A stretch of 64,000 nt of DNA from JBCCGL01 sp039029275 (GTDB taxonomy: Bacteria; Pseudomonadota; Gammaproteobacteria; JBCCGL01): NCBI GenBank assembly GCA_039029275.1, contig JBCCGL010000005.1:62001-126000 (forward strand), written 5' to 3'. A program made the position numbers and the translations under genes. The notes under the pieces are model-generated. The model had not been told where the DNA came from. It worked only from the letters and a program-made list of their open reading frames with translations, and made no database searches. Each line of letters starts with the position of its first letter. Within the stretch, counting starts at the first letter, position 1. Positions 8,718 through 17,566 of the stretch are shown here, one piece after another.

Positions 8718-9356
8718 CTAGCGCTGCAGAACAGTGCGGCCGAGCTGTTCGCGCGACTGCCAGCCAACGCGTTCAAGCTCCGGGGTGATATCGTCGCTTT
8801 GCGGGTAACCGATACACAAATAAGCGTTCAGCTCCCATCCGTCGGGCACTTCGAGAACACTGGCAATCACATCCGGGTCGACAATCGACACCCAACCCAA
8901 ACCAACAGCGCGTGCTCGCGCGGTCAGCCACAGGCTCATGATCATGCACGCGGTGGAGTAGTGCATCATCTCCGGCATCGTCTTCTTGCCCAGTCCGTGC
9001 CCTTGCGCAGTTGAGACATCGGTGAACACCGCCATGTGCACCGGCGCGTCGCGCAGCCCTGCGAGTTTGAGCCCCGCGTAGAGTTGGGCTTTTTCGCCGG
9101 AGTAATCGGCCAGAGCTTTCGCGTTGCAGCGTTCAAAATCTGCGATCACCGCCGCGCGACGATCCGGCTCGTCGACACGCACAAAACGCCAGGGCTGGCT
9201 GTTACCTACCGAGGGGGCAAGACACGCACGGTCAAGAATTTCGCCAAGCAGCTGTTCGTCCAGAGCGTCGGTTTTGAAGTGGCGTACATCACGCCGCCAG
9301 ACGAACAAGTCGTCGAGTTTACTCAGAAACTCGCCATCAAACTCAGGGGGATTCAC
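8718..9356 (-). CDS. bluB: 5,6-dimethylbenzimidazole synthase (BluB)
   Basis: Oxygen-dependent cleavage of reduced FMN to 5,6-dimethylbenzimidazole, the lower ligand of cobalamin. Nitroreductase-fold motifs are 'RRDVRHFKTD', 'LAPSVGNSQPWRFVRV', 'MMHYSTACMIMSLWLTARARAVGLGWVS' and 'YLCIGYP', the set expected of BluB rather than a generic nitroreductase. GTG at 9356 with a GAGAG element a few bases upstream gives a family-like 212 residues; longer in-frame starts at 9428 and 9482 exist. First gene of the bluB-macrodomain-creatininase-DUF3179 unit and divergent from an MFS gene. It links to cobN, cobQ and cbiX elsewhere in the window. Confidence 0.88.
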   Translation of the reverse strand: MNPPEFDGEFLSKLDDLFVWRRDVRHFKTDALDEQLLGEILDRACLAPSVGNSQPWRFVRVDEPDRRAAVIADFERCNAKALADYSGEKAQLYAGLKLAGLRDAPVHMAVFTDVSTAQGHGLGKKTMPEMMHYSTACMIMSLWLTARARAVGLGWVSIVDPDVIASVLEVPDGWELNAYLCIGYPQSDDITPELERVGWQSREQLGRTVLQR

Positions 9357-9567
9357 TGTAGTGCTCTCGCTGTCGATTCGCCCAGTGTAGTTCGCGCGCG
9401 GTGTAATTAATACCGTACTCGTCAACATGAACACATTTACCCGCCAAACAAAACGCGTGACAGAGCAAGGATCGAAAAACATGGTGCCGGAAATCGAATT
9501 AATTTGATCAGTTTTCGCGCCACCGACCTATTATCTCTACTCGCACAATCCAGCAGAAAACTCACGC

Positions 9568-10755
9568 ATGTTTCATAGCCGCCCGATCGCGTTCAACCAT
9601 ATGGGGCAATCGCCCGGTCACTCGATTGCGCGGTTGTCAGGCACCGAAGGATTGGCGCGTGCGTTTTTGGTCGGCATCATCCCGCTGGTTGCCTTGGACG
9701 CGCTCGGCAGTAAACAAGCTGTGTCGTTCGTTTATCTTCTCGGCGCGCTGCTGACGATGACGATCACGCTTAACATTGGTCTACTCGAACGCCTCCTCAA
9801 CCGCCGCTTTGTCGTAACACTCGGCGCCGCATTTATGGCGCTGGCAGCGACGTTTCTCTACTTCGGCAGTGGCACTGTGTTCGCACTTGGTATCGGGTTG
9901 CGCTCGGCGTCGGCGTCGATTTTCTCCGTGTGCATTTCGCTATACATCATGGACTACATTGGCAAACGCGAACTCACCCGAAGTGAGTCTCGGCGCATGC
10001 AGTACCAGGGCGCGGCGTGGCTAATCGGCCCATCGGTCGGCCTGTGGATTTACGAAAACGGTAACCCTGCATTCGCCTATTTGATTGCGGGGGTAAGTTC
10101 GGCGTGCATGCTGGGGTACTTCTGGTGGCTGCGTTTGGGCAAAGACCAGGTGCTGCGCGCCGCGCGCTCAAAGGCACCCAACCCATTTCGCGCGGTAATG
10201 CGCTACCTCAACCAGCCGCGGCTTCGCATCGCTTACGGCATTACGCTGAGCCGTTCGTCTTTTTGGGTCGCAATGTTTGTTTACGGGCCAATTTATGTGG
10301 TCGAGGCAAACCTGCCGGTGTGGGTCGCCGGCGCGCTATTGTCGGGCGTAAGCGCGCTGTTATTTTTCAGCCCGCTGGTGCGCAGGTTGTCGGATCGCTT
10401 CGGCACTCGACAAATCATCATCGGTGGTCTGATACTCACCGGCATGAGCATGGTGGCCCTGGGCGTGATGGGCGAAGCTAGACCGGCGGGCATCGTATTT
10501 TGGGTGACCGGCGCGATCGGCGGCGCCGCGCTGGATGTGCTCGGCAATATTCCATTTATGCGTTCGGTAAAACCGCGCGAGCGCACAGAAATGACCACCG
10601 TGTTTTCAACCTGGCGGGAAGGTTCTGAACTGCTGACACCCGCGCTGGTGGCGGGCGTACTGTTTTTTGCACCGTTTTGGGTATTTTATTTTGTGTTGGC
10701 AATCTCGCACTTTGCAGCCGCGGTTAGTGCCAGCTATCTACCTCGACGACTTTAA
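9568..10755 (+). CDS. Major facilitator superfamily transporter
   Basis: A 395-residue, strongly hydrophobic protein with about 11-12 membrane segments and a cytoplasmic loop between halves near residues 195-215 ('RLGKDQVLRAARSKAPNPFRAVMR'). The 'RRLSDRFGTRQ' segment is the MFS motif A of the second half. Substrate cannot be inferred. It is divergent from bluB (about 210 bp between starts) and its stop is three bases from the end of the convergent FAD oxidoreductase gene. Confidence 0.85.
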   Translation: MFHSRPIAFNHMGQSPGHSIARLSGTEGLARAFLVGIIPLVALDALGSKQAVSFVYLLGALLTMTITLNIGLLERLLNRRFVVTLGAAFMALAATFLYFGSGTVFALGIGLRSASASIFSVCISLYIMDYIGKRELTRSESRRMQYQGAAWLIGPSVGLWIYENGNPAFAYLIAGVSSACMLGYFWWLRLGKDQVLRAARSKAPNPFRAVMRYLNQPRLRIAYGITLSRSSFWVAMFVYGPIYVVEANLPVWVAGALLSGVSALLFFSPLVRRLSDRFGTRQIIIGGLILTGMSMVALGVMGEARPAGIVFWVTGAIGGAALDVLGNIPFMRSVKPRERTEMTTVFSTWREGSELLTPALVAGVLFFAPFWVFYFVLAISHFAAAVSASYLPRRL

Positions 10756-10758
10756 GCA

Positions 10759-12135
10759 CTAGACACCGATTACATCCCGAACTTTATAGGCTGCCAATCC
10801 CAGCCTGACATACTGCCTGCGCAGAAAAGCTAAGGGAATTTTCGGCGCGCGCCCACGATAGACGGCCGGAAGGTGCCTCGGGTCAAGATCATCGCTGGCG
10901 TGCTCGCCCGCCAGCCACTTGGCAAGCTCGCGACCGGTCCAGGTGGCGTTGTTGACGCCGGTGCCTTGATACCCAAAACCGAAATAGATGGATTTGTCTT
11001 CGGGCATGCGACCGATCGATGGACGAAAATTCCGCGTAAAGCACACCAGCCCGCGCCACTGATGGGTGAATTCGATGCCTTCAAACGCTGGCCAGCGCTG
11101 CCCGATACACTGGCGTTGATATTCACCCGCTGCGTCCGCGCCTGCCGGATCGCCGATATGATCTCCGCGCCCGCCGAGCATCAGGCGCTTGTCGCTCAAA
11201 ATCCGGTAGTAAAAATACAGATTTGCTGAATTAACACACGGGCTTTGCGTGCGCCACCCCTGCGCGTCGAGCTCGTCTTCGGTCAACGGTCGCGTGACAA
11301 CAATAACGCTTTGAACCGGCACCGGTCGGCCTCGCATGCCGCCGTGCAAATGCTCCGGCATAAAACCGTTGCCGGTGAGAATCACGCGTTTGGCGCGCAA
11401 CTCACCGTTCGCTGTTTTCAATACATGATCATCGCCGTCCTTGGCCCAATGGATAACCTCACTGTACGGGTGAAGCTTCGCACCGCGGCGTTCAACTGCA
11501 CGTCCAAGACCTTGCGCGTATTTTAGCGGATGCAAACCAAATGACGGGCGAATCGACACTGCCCCGTGTTGATGTGGTGATCGGTATCCGATTTCCGCAA
11601 ACTCATCTTTGCTGTGCGTGCGAACATCAATTCCGAGCACATCGCGCTGGTATTCTGCCGACGCACTCAGCGCCTTGAAATCCTTTTCGCTGTCGGCGAC
11701 GAGGTACTCACAATCGCCCTGCGGAAGAAAGTCGATGTCTTCTTCTGCAGCCAGGTCACGCACCAGCTCAATCGCATCAATTTGTGACTGCACATAACGT
11801 TTAAGCTCGTCGAGTCCAAAGCGCCTGACGATAGATGAGTAAGGAAGTTTCGTACCACCCATACAGCAAAAGCCGCCGTTACGGCCGGACGCTCCCCAAC
11901 CGATGTGACCTGCCTCTAGCACCCGCACATCGACGTTGTAGTCACGCGCCAGATGCAGCGCCGCTGAAAGACCGGTGTAACCCCCACCGATAATCGCGAC
12001 ATCGCATTGATGCGAACCTTGCAGCAACTGCCCTGTGATACCGGATTCACCCGCCGACGCCTCCCAATACGACGGTTGTGGTGTGTCAAATTTGTACAGG
12101 CTGTCGTGCCAAAGTCTCTTTACGCTTTCAGTCAT
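10759..12135 (-). CDS. FAD-dependent oxidoreductase (DAO family, gamma-glutamylputrescine oxidase-like)
   Basis: A 458-residue flavoprotein with the dinucleotide-binding motif 'DVAIIGGGYTGLSAALHLARD' near residue 45 and 'GASGRNGGFCCMGG' after it. The C-terminal FAD contact region is 'FGFGYQGTGVNNATWTGRELAKWLAG'. The pattern W(H/Y)DSLY at the N-terminus and the GRNGG motif resemble PuuB/OrdL-type amine oxidases that act on N-substituted amines, including gamma-glutamyl-putrescine or N-methylated amino acids. The exact substrate is unknown. The partial agmatinase-family gene at the right edge is the only other polyamine-related gene seen. Confidence 0.83.
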   Translation of the reverse strand: MTESVKRLWHDSLYKFDTPQPSYWEASAGESGITGQLLQGSHQCDVAIIGGGYTGLSAALHLARDYNVDVRVLEAGHIGWGASGRNGGFCCMGGTKLPYSSIVRRFGLDELKRYVQSQIDAIELVRDLAAEEDIDFLPQGDCEYLVADSEKDFKALSASAEYQRDVLGIDVRTHSKDEFAEIGYRSPHQHGAVSIRPSFGLHPLKYAQGLGRAVERRGAKLHPYSEVIHWAKDGDDHVLKTANGELRAKRVILTGNGFMPEHLHGGMRGRPVPVQSVIVVTRPLTEDELDAQGWRTQSPCVNSANLYFYYRILSDKRLMLGGRGDHIGDPAGADAAGEYQRQCIGQRWPAFEGIEFTHQWRGLVCFTRNFRPSIGRMPEDKSIYFGFGYQGTGVNNATWTGRELAKWLAGEHASDDLDPRHLPAVYRGRAPKIPLAFLRRQYVRLGLAAYKVRDVIGV

Positions 12136-12290
12136 ATTCGCGTTCCGCTATTTGAGCACTACGTTAGCATGTCCGGATTAGAATGTGACTGCACCGCAGC
12201 GAAGCTATTGGTCTCCGGTATTGTGCGGATTGCGCCGCTTGCGCGGAATAAGTTAAGTTTGCGTCACGTTTTTCCACGACCTGATTTTCG

Positions 12291-13430
12291 ATGCCTGTCA
12301 TTTGCGATATCAATGATCTAAAGAACCTCGCGCACGCGCGCGTGCCGCGTATGTTTTTCGAGTACGCCGATTCGGGGTCCTGGACACAGCAAACCTACCG
12401 CGAGAACGAAAGCGATTTCACCAAAATTCGCTTGCGCCAGCGCGTAGCTGTCGATATGACCAACCGCTCGGTCGCGGCAAAAATGGCAGGGCAGTCTGTT
12501 TCCATGCCGGTGGCACTTGCGCCGGTTGGCCTTACTGGGATGCAACATCCGGACGGCGAGATCAAAGCGGCTCGCGCCGCAGAAAATTTCGGCGTGCCGT
12601 TTACTCTGTCGACCATGAGCATCTGTTCGATTGAAGATGTCGCTGACAACGTCACCAAGCCGTTCTGGTTCCAGCTTTATGTAATGAAGGATCGCGACTT
12701 TATCGGCCGACTTATCGACCGTGCCAAGGCTGCGGGTTGCAGCGCGTTAATGCTGACGCTGGACCTGCAGATTCTCGGGCAACGACACAACGATATTCGT
12801 AACGGTTTGGCCGCACCGCCCAAGCCATCGCTCAAGGCAGCGTTGCAATTGATGATGCGACCGCGCTGGTGTTTGAGCATGCTCGGCACCAAACGGCACG
12901 GTTTCGGGAATATCGTTGGCCATGTAACCGGGGTTGAAGATTTGTCTTCGCTCTCATCGTGGACCGCGCAGCAGTTCGACCCAAAATTATCATGGGATGA
13001 CATCGATTGGATTCGCGATCGCTGGGGCGGCAAGCTGATCCTCAAAGGCATTCTCGATCCGGAAGACGCAGAGTTTGCAGTCAAGACAGGCGCCGATGCG
13101 ATTGTTGTTTCCAATCACGGTGGTCGTCAGCTCGACGGCGCGCAGTCGTCGATCTCTGCCTTACCTGCAATCGTCGATGCCGTGGGCGACAAAATCGAAG
13201 TGCAATTTGACGGCGGAATCCGATCCGGGCAAGACGTGTTAAAAGCGATTTGTCTCGGTGCAAAAAGCACTTACATTGGTCGCGCCTTCGCGTACGGCTT
13301 GGGTGCGATGGGTGAGGAAGGTGTGTCCAAAGCCCTGGATATCATCTACGCGGAACTGGATACCACAATGGCATTGTGCGGTGAGAGACTGTTGGCAGAT
13401 TTGGGTCAGCACAACTTGGTCAAATCATAG
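12291..13430 (+). CDS. lldD: FMN-dependent alpha-hydroxy-acid dehydrogenase (L-lactate dehydrogenase type)
   Basis: A 379-residue TIM-barrel flavoenzyme. Diagnostic motifs are 'YADSGSWTQQTYREN', 'MPVALAPVGLTGMQHPDGE', 'FQLYVMKDR' and 'IVVSNHGGRQLDGA' with the catalytic His-Gly-Gly-Arg, followed by 'VQFDGGIRSGQDVLKAICLGAK' for FMN phosphate binding. This is the LldD type, respiratory L-lactate to pyruvate, though related 2-hydroxy-acid substrates are possible. It starts at ATG 12291, divergent from the FAD oxidoreductase, and is followed after 31 bp by a GNAT gene. Confidence 0.87.
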   Translation: MPVICDINDLKNLAHARVPRMFFEYADSGSWTQQTYRENESDFTKIRLRQRVAVDMTNRSVAAKMAGQSVSMPVALAPVGLTGMQHPDGEIKAARAAENFGVPFTLSTMSICSIEDVADNVTKPFWFQLYVMKDRDFIGRLIDRAKAAGCSALMLTLDLQILGQRHNDIRNGLAAPPKPSLKAALQLMMRPRWCLSMLGTKRHGFGNIVGHVTGVEDLSSLSSWTAQQFDPKLSWDDIDWIRDRWGGKLILKGILDPEDAEFAVKTGADAIVVSNHGGRQLDGAQSSISALPAIVDAVGDKIEVQFDGGIRSGQDVLKAICLGAKSTYIGRAFAYGLGAMGEEGVSKALDIIYAELDTTMALCGERLLADLGQHNLVKS

Positions 13431-13461
13431 CGTTTCGGGTACTCAGTTTCATAGATTCGAG

Positions 13462-13998
13462 ATGATCTACCAATCACTTGACGCGTCAAATCAAAACGAA
13501 ATCGCGCGCCTAATCAAGACATCGTTTACTCGCTCAGACGGCGAAAACGAAGGCGCGCTGGTGGGCAATCTTGCTTCCAAGTTAGCGTTGAGCATCGACA
13601 ATGACGAGACGATCTGCCTGGGTGCGTGTGAAAACAGCGCTCTGGTCGGCGTTATTTTTTTCACTCGTCTCAGATTCAATACTCCTGTTTCGGTCTATAT
13701 GCTCGCCCCGGTTGCAGTCAGCATCGATAAACAAGGCGAAGGCATCGGGCAGGCTTTGATTCGCCATGGGCTTGCCGAGATCAGAAAACGCTCAGTGAAA
13801 ATCGCGGTGACGTATGGTGATCCGTCGTTTTATTCGAAGGTGGGATTTGAGCCACTTTCAGAAGGCTTGATCAAGGCCCCTTTAAAACTTTCAATGCCGT
13901 TTGGGTGGCTTGGCCAGTCCTTAACGGATGAGACAATTCCATCGATTGATGAACAACCAGGCTGCGTCGCGGCATTCAACGATCCTGCGTATTGGTAG
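13462..13998 (+). CDS. GNAT family N-acetyltransferase (YhbS-like)
   Basis: A 178-residue acetyltransferase. The acetyl-CoA site is 'LAPVAVSIDKQGEGIGQALIRHGL' (the GNAT motif A, Gln/Arg-x-x-Gly-x-Gly/Ala), preceded by the beta-strand 'ALVGVIFFTRL' and followed by 'VTYGDPSFYSKVGFEP', as in YhbS-like proteins. ATG 13462 is chosen since the open frame further upstream lies inside lldD. Target unknown. Confidence 0.82.
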   Translation: MIYQSLDASNQNEIARLIKTSFTRSDGENEGALVGNLASKLALSIDNDETICLGACENSALVGVIFFTRLRFNTPVSVYMLAPVAVSIDKQGEGIGQALIRHGLAEIRKRSVKIAVTYGDPSFYSKVGFEPLSEGLIKAPLKLSMPFGWLGQSLTDETIPSIDEQPGCVAAFNDPAYW

Positions 13999-14147
13999 TG
14001 CGCACGCACCGGGACGTGATTTTCAATGCATCGTTTCCCGGTCTCGAACCGATTTTAAGAATGATAAAAGCTCCTTTTCGAATCGCTGCTCTTTGGGTAC
14101 ATGAAAATTGACGTTCAACGTAAAATTTTGTTAGCGCAACGCTGACA

Positions 14148-14183
14148 CAAAAAAAGCCCCGCTGTGCGGGGCTTTTTTATTTT
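14148..14183. terminator. Bidirectional Rho-independent terminator
   Basis: A perfect GC stem GCCCCGC/GCGGGGC (14156-14172, three-base loop) is flanked by a run of A on the left and of T on the right. It can end both fhs (minus strand) and any plus-strand transcript from lldD-GNAT. Confidence 0.9.
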
Positions 14184-14203
14184 GCGAAGCTCAATTCTTG
14201 CGA

Positions 14204-15880
14204 TTAGAACAAGCCTTCAACCACACCCTGATCGTTAATGCGGATGTGATTCGCAGACGGCACGCGCGGCAGTCCAGGCATGGTCATAATGTCACCGCAG
14301 ATAACGACCATAAATTCGGCACCGGCCGAGAGTCGCACGTCACGGATAGGCACGGTGTGCCCGCTCGGTGCGCCCATGAGATTTTGATCGGTCGAGAAGC
14401 TGTATTGAGTTTTTGCCATACAGACAGGGAAATGCCCGTAACCTGAATCCTGAAAGCCCTGAATTTTGTCGCGGACTTTTTTGTCGGCAATGACGTCATC
14501 CGCGCCATAGAGTTTGGTCGCGATGGTTTTGACTTTGTCCCACAGCGGCATGTGATCATCGTAAAGCGGTGCGAACTGCGCTTCACCGCTATCGGCAATT
14601 TCCGCAATTCGCGTTGCCAACGCTTCTGCACCTGCGCCACCGTCGGCCCAGTGTTTGCACAAAAAGGCTTCGCTACCGACGCTTGCCACGGCTTCTTTGA
14701 CGGCGTCAATTTCTGCGTCGGTGTTGCCGGTGAAGTTATTGATACACACCACCGCCGGAACACCAAAGCTTTTCACGTTGCGGATGTGGCGCAGCAGGTT
14801 TTCACAGCCTTTTTTGACCGCGTCGACATTTTCTGGCCCGAGTTCGGTTTTGGGCACCCCTCCGTGCATCTTCAGCGCACGAATGGTCGCAACAATTGCG
14901 ACGGCACTCGGCTTTAGACCAGCCTTACGGCATTTGATATCAAAGAATTTTTCAGCACCCAGGTCGGCGCCAAATCCGGCTTCTGTGACGACGTAGTCCG
15001 CCATGCTCAGCGCGGTTTTGGTCGCGACCACCGAGTTACAGCCGTGCGCGATGTTGGCGAAAGGACCACCGTGGATTAAGACGGGATTGTTTTCCAGGGT
15101 CTGCACAAGATTGGGATTGAAGGCTTCACGCAGGAGCACCGTCATAGCACCGTGCGCATCGAGCTGGCGCGCGGTGATCGGCTCCATATCGCGCGTGTGG
15201 GCAACGACGATATTGCCGAGGCGATTTTCCAGATCGTCCAAATCCGTGGCGAGGCAGAAGATCGCCATGACCTCGGATGCAACAACAATGTCAAAGCCGT
15301 CTTCGCGCGGGAAGCCGTTGCCAGGTCCACCCAGTGAAATGGCAGCCTGACGCAGCGCGCGATCGTTCATGTCAACGGCGCGTTTCCAGGAGATTCGACG
15401 GGAGTCGATGCCCAGCGAGTTACCCCAGTGAATGTGGTTATCGATAAGCGCAGCCAGCAGGTTATTCGCGGCACCGATGGCGTGAAAGTCTCCCGTGAAA
15501 TGAAGGTTGATGTCTTCCATCGGTACGACCTGTGCGTAACCGCCACCGGCGGCACCACCTTTTACGCCAAATACCGGGCCGAGACTTGGCTCGCGAAGCG
15601 CCATCACGGTGTTTTTGCCGATGCGGTTCAAGGCGTCACCCAAACCAATGGTTGTGGTGGTCTTGCCCTCACCCGCTGGGGTCGGAGAAATAGCGGTGAC
15701 CAGAATCAACTTGCCCTGCTCACTGCTCGTGTCGATCTTGTCTGAGAGGATTTTCGCCTTGTTCGGACCGTACTGGTACAAGGCCTCGTCCGGCACGCTG
15801 ATCTTCTTCGCCACCTCCGTGATATGCTGCATGCTCGCTGCGCGCGCGATTTCGATGTCTGTTTTTACTTCTTTGGCCAC
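14204..15880 (-). CDS. fhs: Formate-tetrahydrofolate ligase
   Basis: A 558-residue ATP-dependent formyl-THF synthetase. Motifs are 'TAISPTPAGEGKTTTTIGLGDAL' (P-loop), 'REPSLGPVFGVKGGAAGGGYAQVVPMEDINLHFTGD' and 'FGADLGAEKFFDIKC', all full length. It interconverts formate plus THF plus ATP with 10-formyl-THF; run in reverse it yields ATP at the end of methyl or formaldehyde oxidation. It begins at GTG 15880 with GAGGAAA about 10 bases upstream. It is divergent from the corrinoid/methyltransferase operon and shares a 281-bp control region, which suggests joint use of methyl-derived C1 units. Confidence 0.96.
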   Translation of the reverse strand: MAKEVKTDIEIARAASMQHITEVAKKISVPDEALYQYGPNKAKILSDKIDTSSEQGKLILVTAISPTPAGEGKTTTTIGLGDALNRIGKNTVMALREPSLGPVFGVKGGAAGGGYAQVVPMEDINLHFTGDFHAIGAANNLLAALIDNHIHWGNSLGIDSRRISWKRAVDMNDRALRQAAISLGGPGNGFPREDGFDIVVASEVMAIFCLATDLDDLENRLGNIVVAHTRDMEPITARQLDAHGAMTVLLREAFNPNLVQTLENNPVLIHGGPFANIAHGCNSVVATKTALSMADYVVTEAGFGADLGAEKFFDIKCRKAGLKPSAVAIVATIRALKMHGGVPKTELGPENVDAVKKGCENLLRHIRNVKSFGVPAVVCINNFTGNTDAEIDAVKEAVASVGSEAFLCKHWADGGAGAEALATRIAEIADSGEAQFAPLYDDHMPLWDKVKTIATKLYGADDVIADKKVRDKIQGFQDSGYGHFPVCMAKTQYSFSTDQNLMGAPSGHTVPIRDVRLSAGAEFMVVICGDIMTMPGLPRVPSANHIRINDQGVVEGLF

Positions 15881-15943
15881 AGTCTTGTTTCCTCAGATAT
15901 TGTGCTGTTGCGGGTTAGCCCAGGCGGGCTCAGGTGCCGCGCG

Positions 15944-15949
15944 ATTATA
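15944..15949 (-). promoter_or_regulatory. Candidate -10 element for fhs
   Basis: A perfect TATAAT on the minus strand about 65 bp before the fhs start. No good -35 hexamer is visible at 16-18 bp. Between it and the gene a small AGCCC/GGGCT hairpin (15916-15929) would lie in the leader. Confidence 0.35.
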
Positions 15950-15971
15950 CGGGCCATAGATCGGCCATTAT

Positions 15972-15999
15972 TTGCCCCAAAGCGCCTGTTTTTTATACT
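15972..15999 (+). promoter_or_regulatory. Candidate promoter for the corrinoid operon
   Basis: TTGCCC and TATACT are 16 bp apart, pointing toward the corrinoid protein gene and leaving a leader of roughly 155 nt. The leader holds two CCGAGGC copies (16108-16114 and 16124-16130). The match to a housekeeping promoter is moderate only. Confidence 0.3.
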
Positions 16000-16161
16000 C
16001 GAAAGCCATACTATGATCAGGATTTGGCAAATGTATTGGCGTAGGTGAGTAATCTCGTGTCGCTTGAGTGTTAGTTTAATACTATAGCGCGCCGTAGCAT
16101 CCGCCGACCGAGGCCGTTAGATGCCGAGGCTGTAACTAATTCAACCCTGGAGGTTTTCCCC

Positions 16162-16866
16162 ATGTCCGACGACGATCAAATGGACGACGATATTGATCTT
16201 TCAGCACTCTCTGATGAAGAGCTTGTTGAACAGATGCACGACGACCTCTACGACGGACTGAAAGAGGAAATTGAGGAAGGCACCAACATCCTGTTAGAGC
16301 GCGGCTGGGCGGCAGACAAGGTACTCACCGATGCGCTCGTCGGCGGCATGACAATCGTCGGTATCGACTTTCGCGACGGCATCCTCTTCGTACCCGAAGT
16401 TCTGATGGCGGCCAACGCGATGAAGGGTGGCATGGCTATCCTGCGACCACTGCTGGCCGAAACCGGCGCAGAGGCTGTTGGCACTATGGTCATCGGCACG
16501 GTCAAAGGCGACATCCACGACATCGGCAAAAACCTCGTCGGCATGATGATGGAAGGTGCGGGTTTTGAGGTATTCGACCTCGGGATCAATAATCCGGTTG
16601 AGGATTACATCGCCGCGCTCGAAGAACACAAGCCGGACATTCTCGGCATGTCGGCGCTTTTGACTACCACCATGCCCTACATGAAAGTGGTCATCGACGA
16701 GCTCAGCGCCAAAGGCATGCGCGACGACTACATCGTTATGGTCGGCGGCGCGCCGCTAAACGAAGAGTTTGGCCAGGCGATTGGCGCGGACGCCTACTGC
16801 CGCGACGCAGCGGTCGCAGTCGACACCGGCAAAGAGCTGGTTCAGAAAAAGCGCAGTCAGGCCTGA
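16162..16866 (+). CDS. Methyltransferase cognate corrinoid protein (MttC/MtgC-like)
   Basis: A 234-residue two-domain corrinoid carrier. Residues about 15-105 form the helical cap ('ALSDEELVEQMHDDLYDGLKEEIEEG', then 'FVPEVLMAANAMKGGM'), and about 108-230 form the Rossmann-like B12 domain with 'GTVKGDIHDIGKNLVGMM'. His119 is the predicted cobalt lower ligand in the DxHxxG motif. It would carry a methyl group from a donor-specific methyltransferase to the THF methyltransferase encoded downstream. The N-terminus is unusually acidic (Asp-rich first 12 residues). A strong GGAGG lies 8 bases before the ATG. First gene of the operon. Confidence 0.93.
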   Translation: MSDDDQMDDDIDLSALSDEELVEQMHDDLYDGLKEEIEEGTNILLERGWAADKVLTDALVGGMTIVGIDFRDGILFVPEVLMAANAMKGGMAILRPLLAETGAEAVGTMVIGTVKGDIHDIGKNLVGMMMEGAGFEVFDLGINNPVEDYIAALEEHKPDILGMSALLTTTMPYMKVVIDELSAKGMRDDYIVMVGGAPLNEEFGQAIGADAYCRDAAVAVDTGKELVQKKRSQA

Positions 16867-16906
16867 TCGCGCTCGCGCCCGTCACCTACACGTAGACTAT
16901 GCAGGC

Positions 16907-17566
16907 ATGGGCAACAGCGACAGCGGATACGCACCCGGGCAAAACAGATCAGACACGGTTCTGATTGCCTGCGGTGCGCTGGCGCGGGAAATCACCGCGC
17001 TGATTCGCGTCAATAACTGGCAACACATGAAGGTACAATGTCTGCCAGCCAAACTGCACAACACCCCGAATGAAATCGCGCCAGCGGTGCAAAGTAAAAT
17101 CACCGAATTACGCGACGCTGGCTACAACAACCTGTACGTTGCATACGCCGACTGCGGCACTGGCGGCGAGCTTGATCGGGTGCTCGAAAAGGAAAACGTC
17201 GAACGGATCGGTGGGCCGCACTGCTACTCGTTTTTTGCCGGTGCCGAAGTGTTCGACGCATTGCACGAATCCGAATTTGGCACTTTCTACCTGACCGATT
17301 TTCTGGTGCGTCACTTCGATCGTTTGATCCTTCGGGATATGGGCATCGAAAAGCACCCGGAACTGTTGCCGATGTATTTCGGCAACTACAAAAAGCTGGT
17401 TTATCTAGCGCAAACAGAAATCCCCGAACTGGTTGAGCAGGCGCGTGCGGCGGCTGACAAGCTCGGGCTTGAATTTGAACATCACATTACCGGCTACGGC
17501 GAACTCGAAGTCTCGCTTGAGCAGGTTGCCCAACACACTGAGGTACCCGTTAAATGGCACGTATGA
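16907..17566 (+). CDS. DUF1638 domain-containing protein
   Basis: About 219 residues matching DUF1638: 'SDTVLIACGALAREITALI', 'LPAKLHNTPNEIAPAVQSKI', 'LYVAYADCGTGGELDRVLE', 'RIGGPHCYSFFAGAEVF' and 'FYLTDFLVRHFDRLILRDMGI'. Three conserved Cys (in ACGA, ADCGTGG and GPHCY) could bind metal or a corrinoid-related cofactor; this is inference. The family is of unknown function and is known to lie beside corrinoid methyltransferase genes. ATG 16907 is the first Met after the corrinoid gene; the upstream in-frame part overlaps that gene and does not look like the family. It overlaps the next gene by 13 bp. Confidence 0.85.
   Translation: MGNSDSGYAPGQNRSDTVLIACGALAREITALIRVNNWQHMKVQCLPAKLHNTPNEIAPAVQSKITELRDAGYNNLYVAYADCGTGGELDRVLEKENVERIGGPHCYSFFAGAEVFDALHESEFGTFYLTDFLVRHFDRLILRDMGIEKHPELLPMYFGNYKKLVYLAQTEIPELVEQARAAADKLGLEFEHHITGYGELEVSLEQVAQHTEVPVKWHV

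Noticed and set aside
16040..16140. SAM/SAH or other riboswitch, or tRNA-like element, in the corrinoid operon leader
   Set aside because: The two CCGAGGC copies are direct, not inverted, repeats, and I could not fold a known motif; no anticodon-arm or T-arm pattern.
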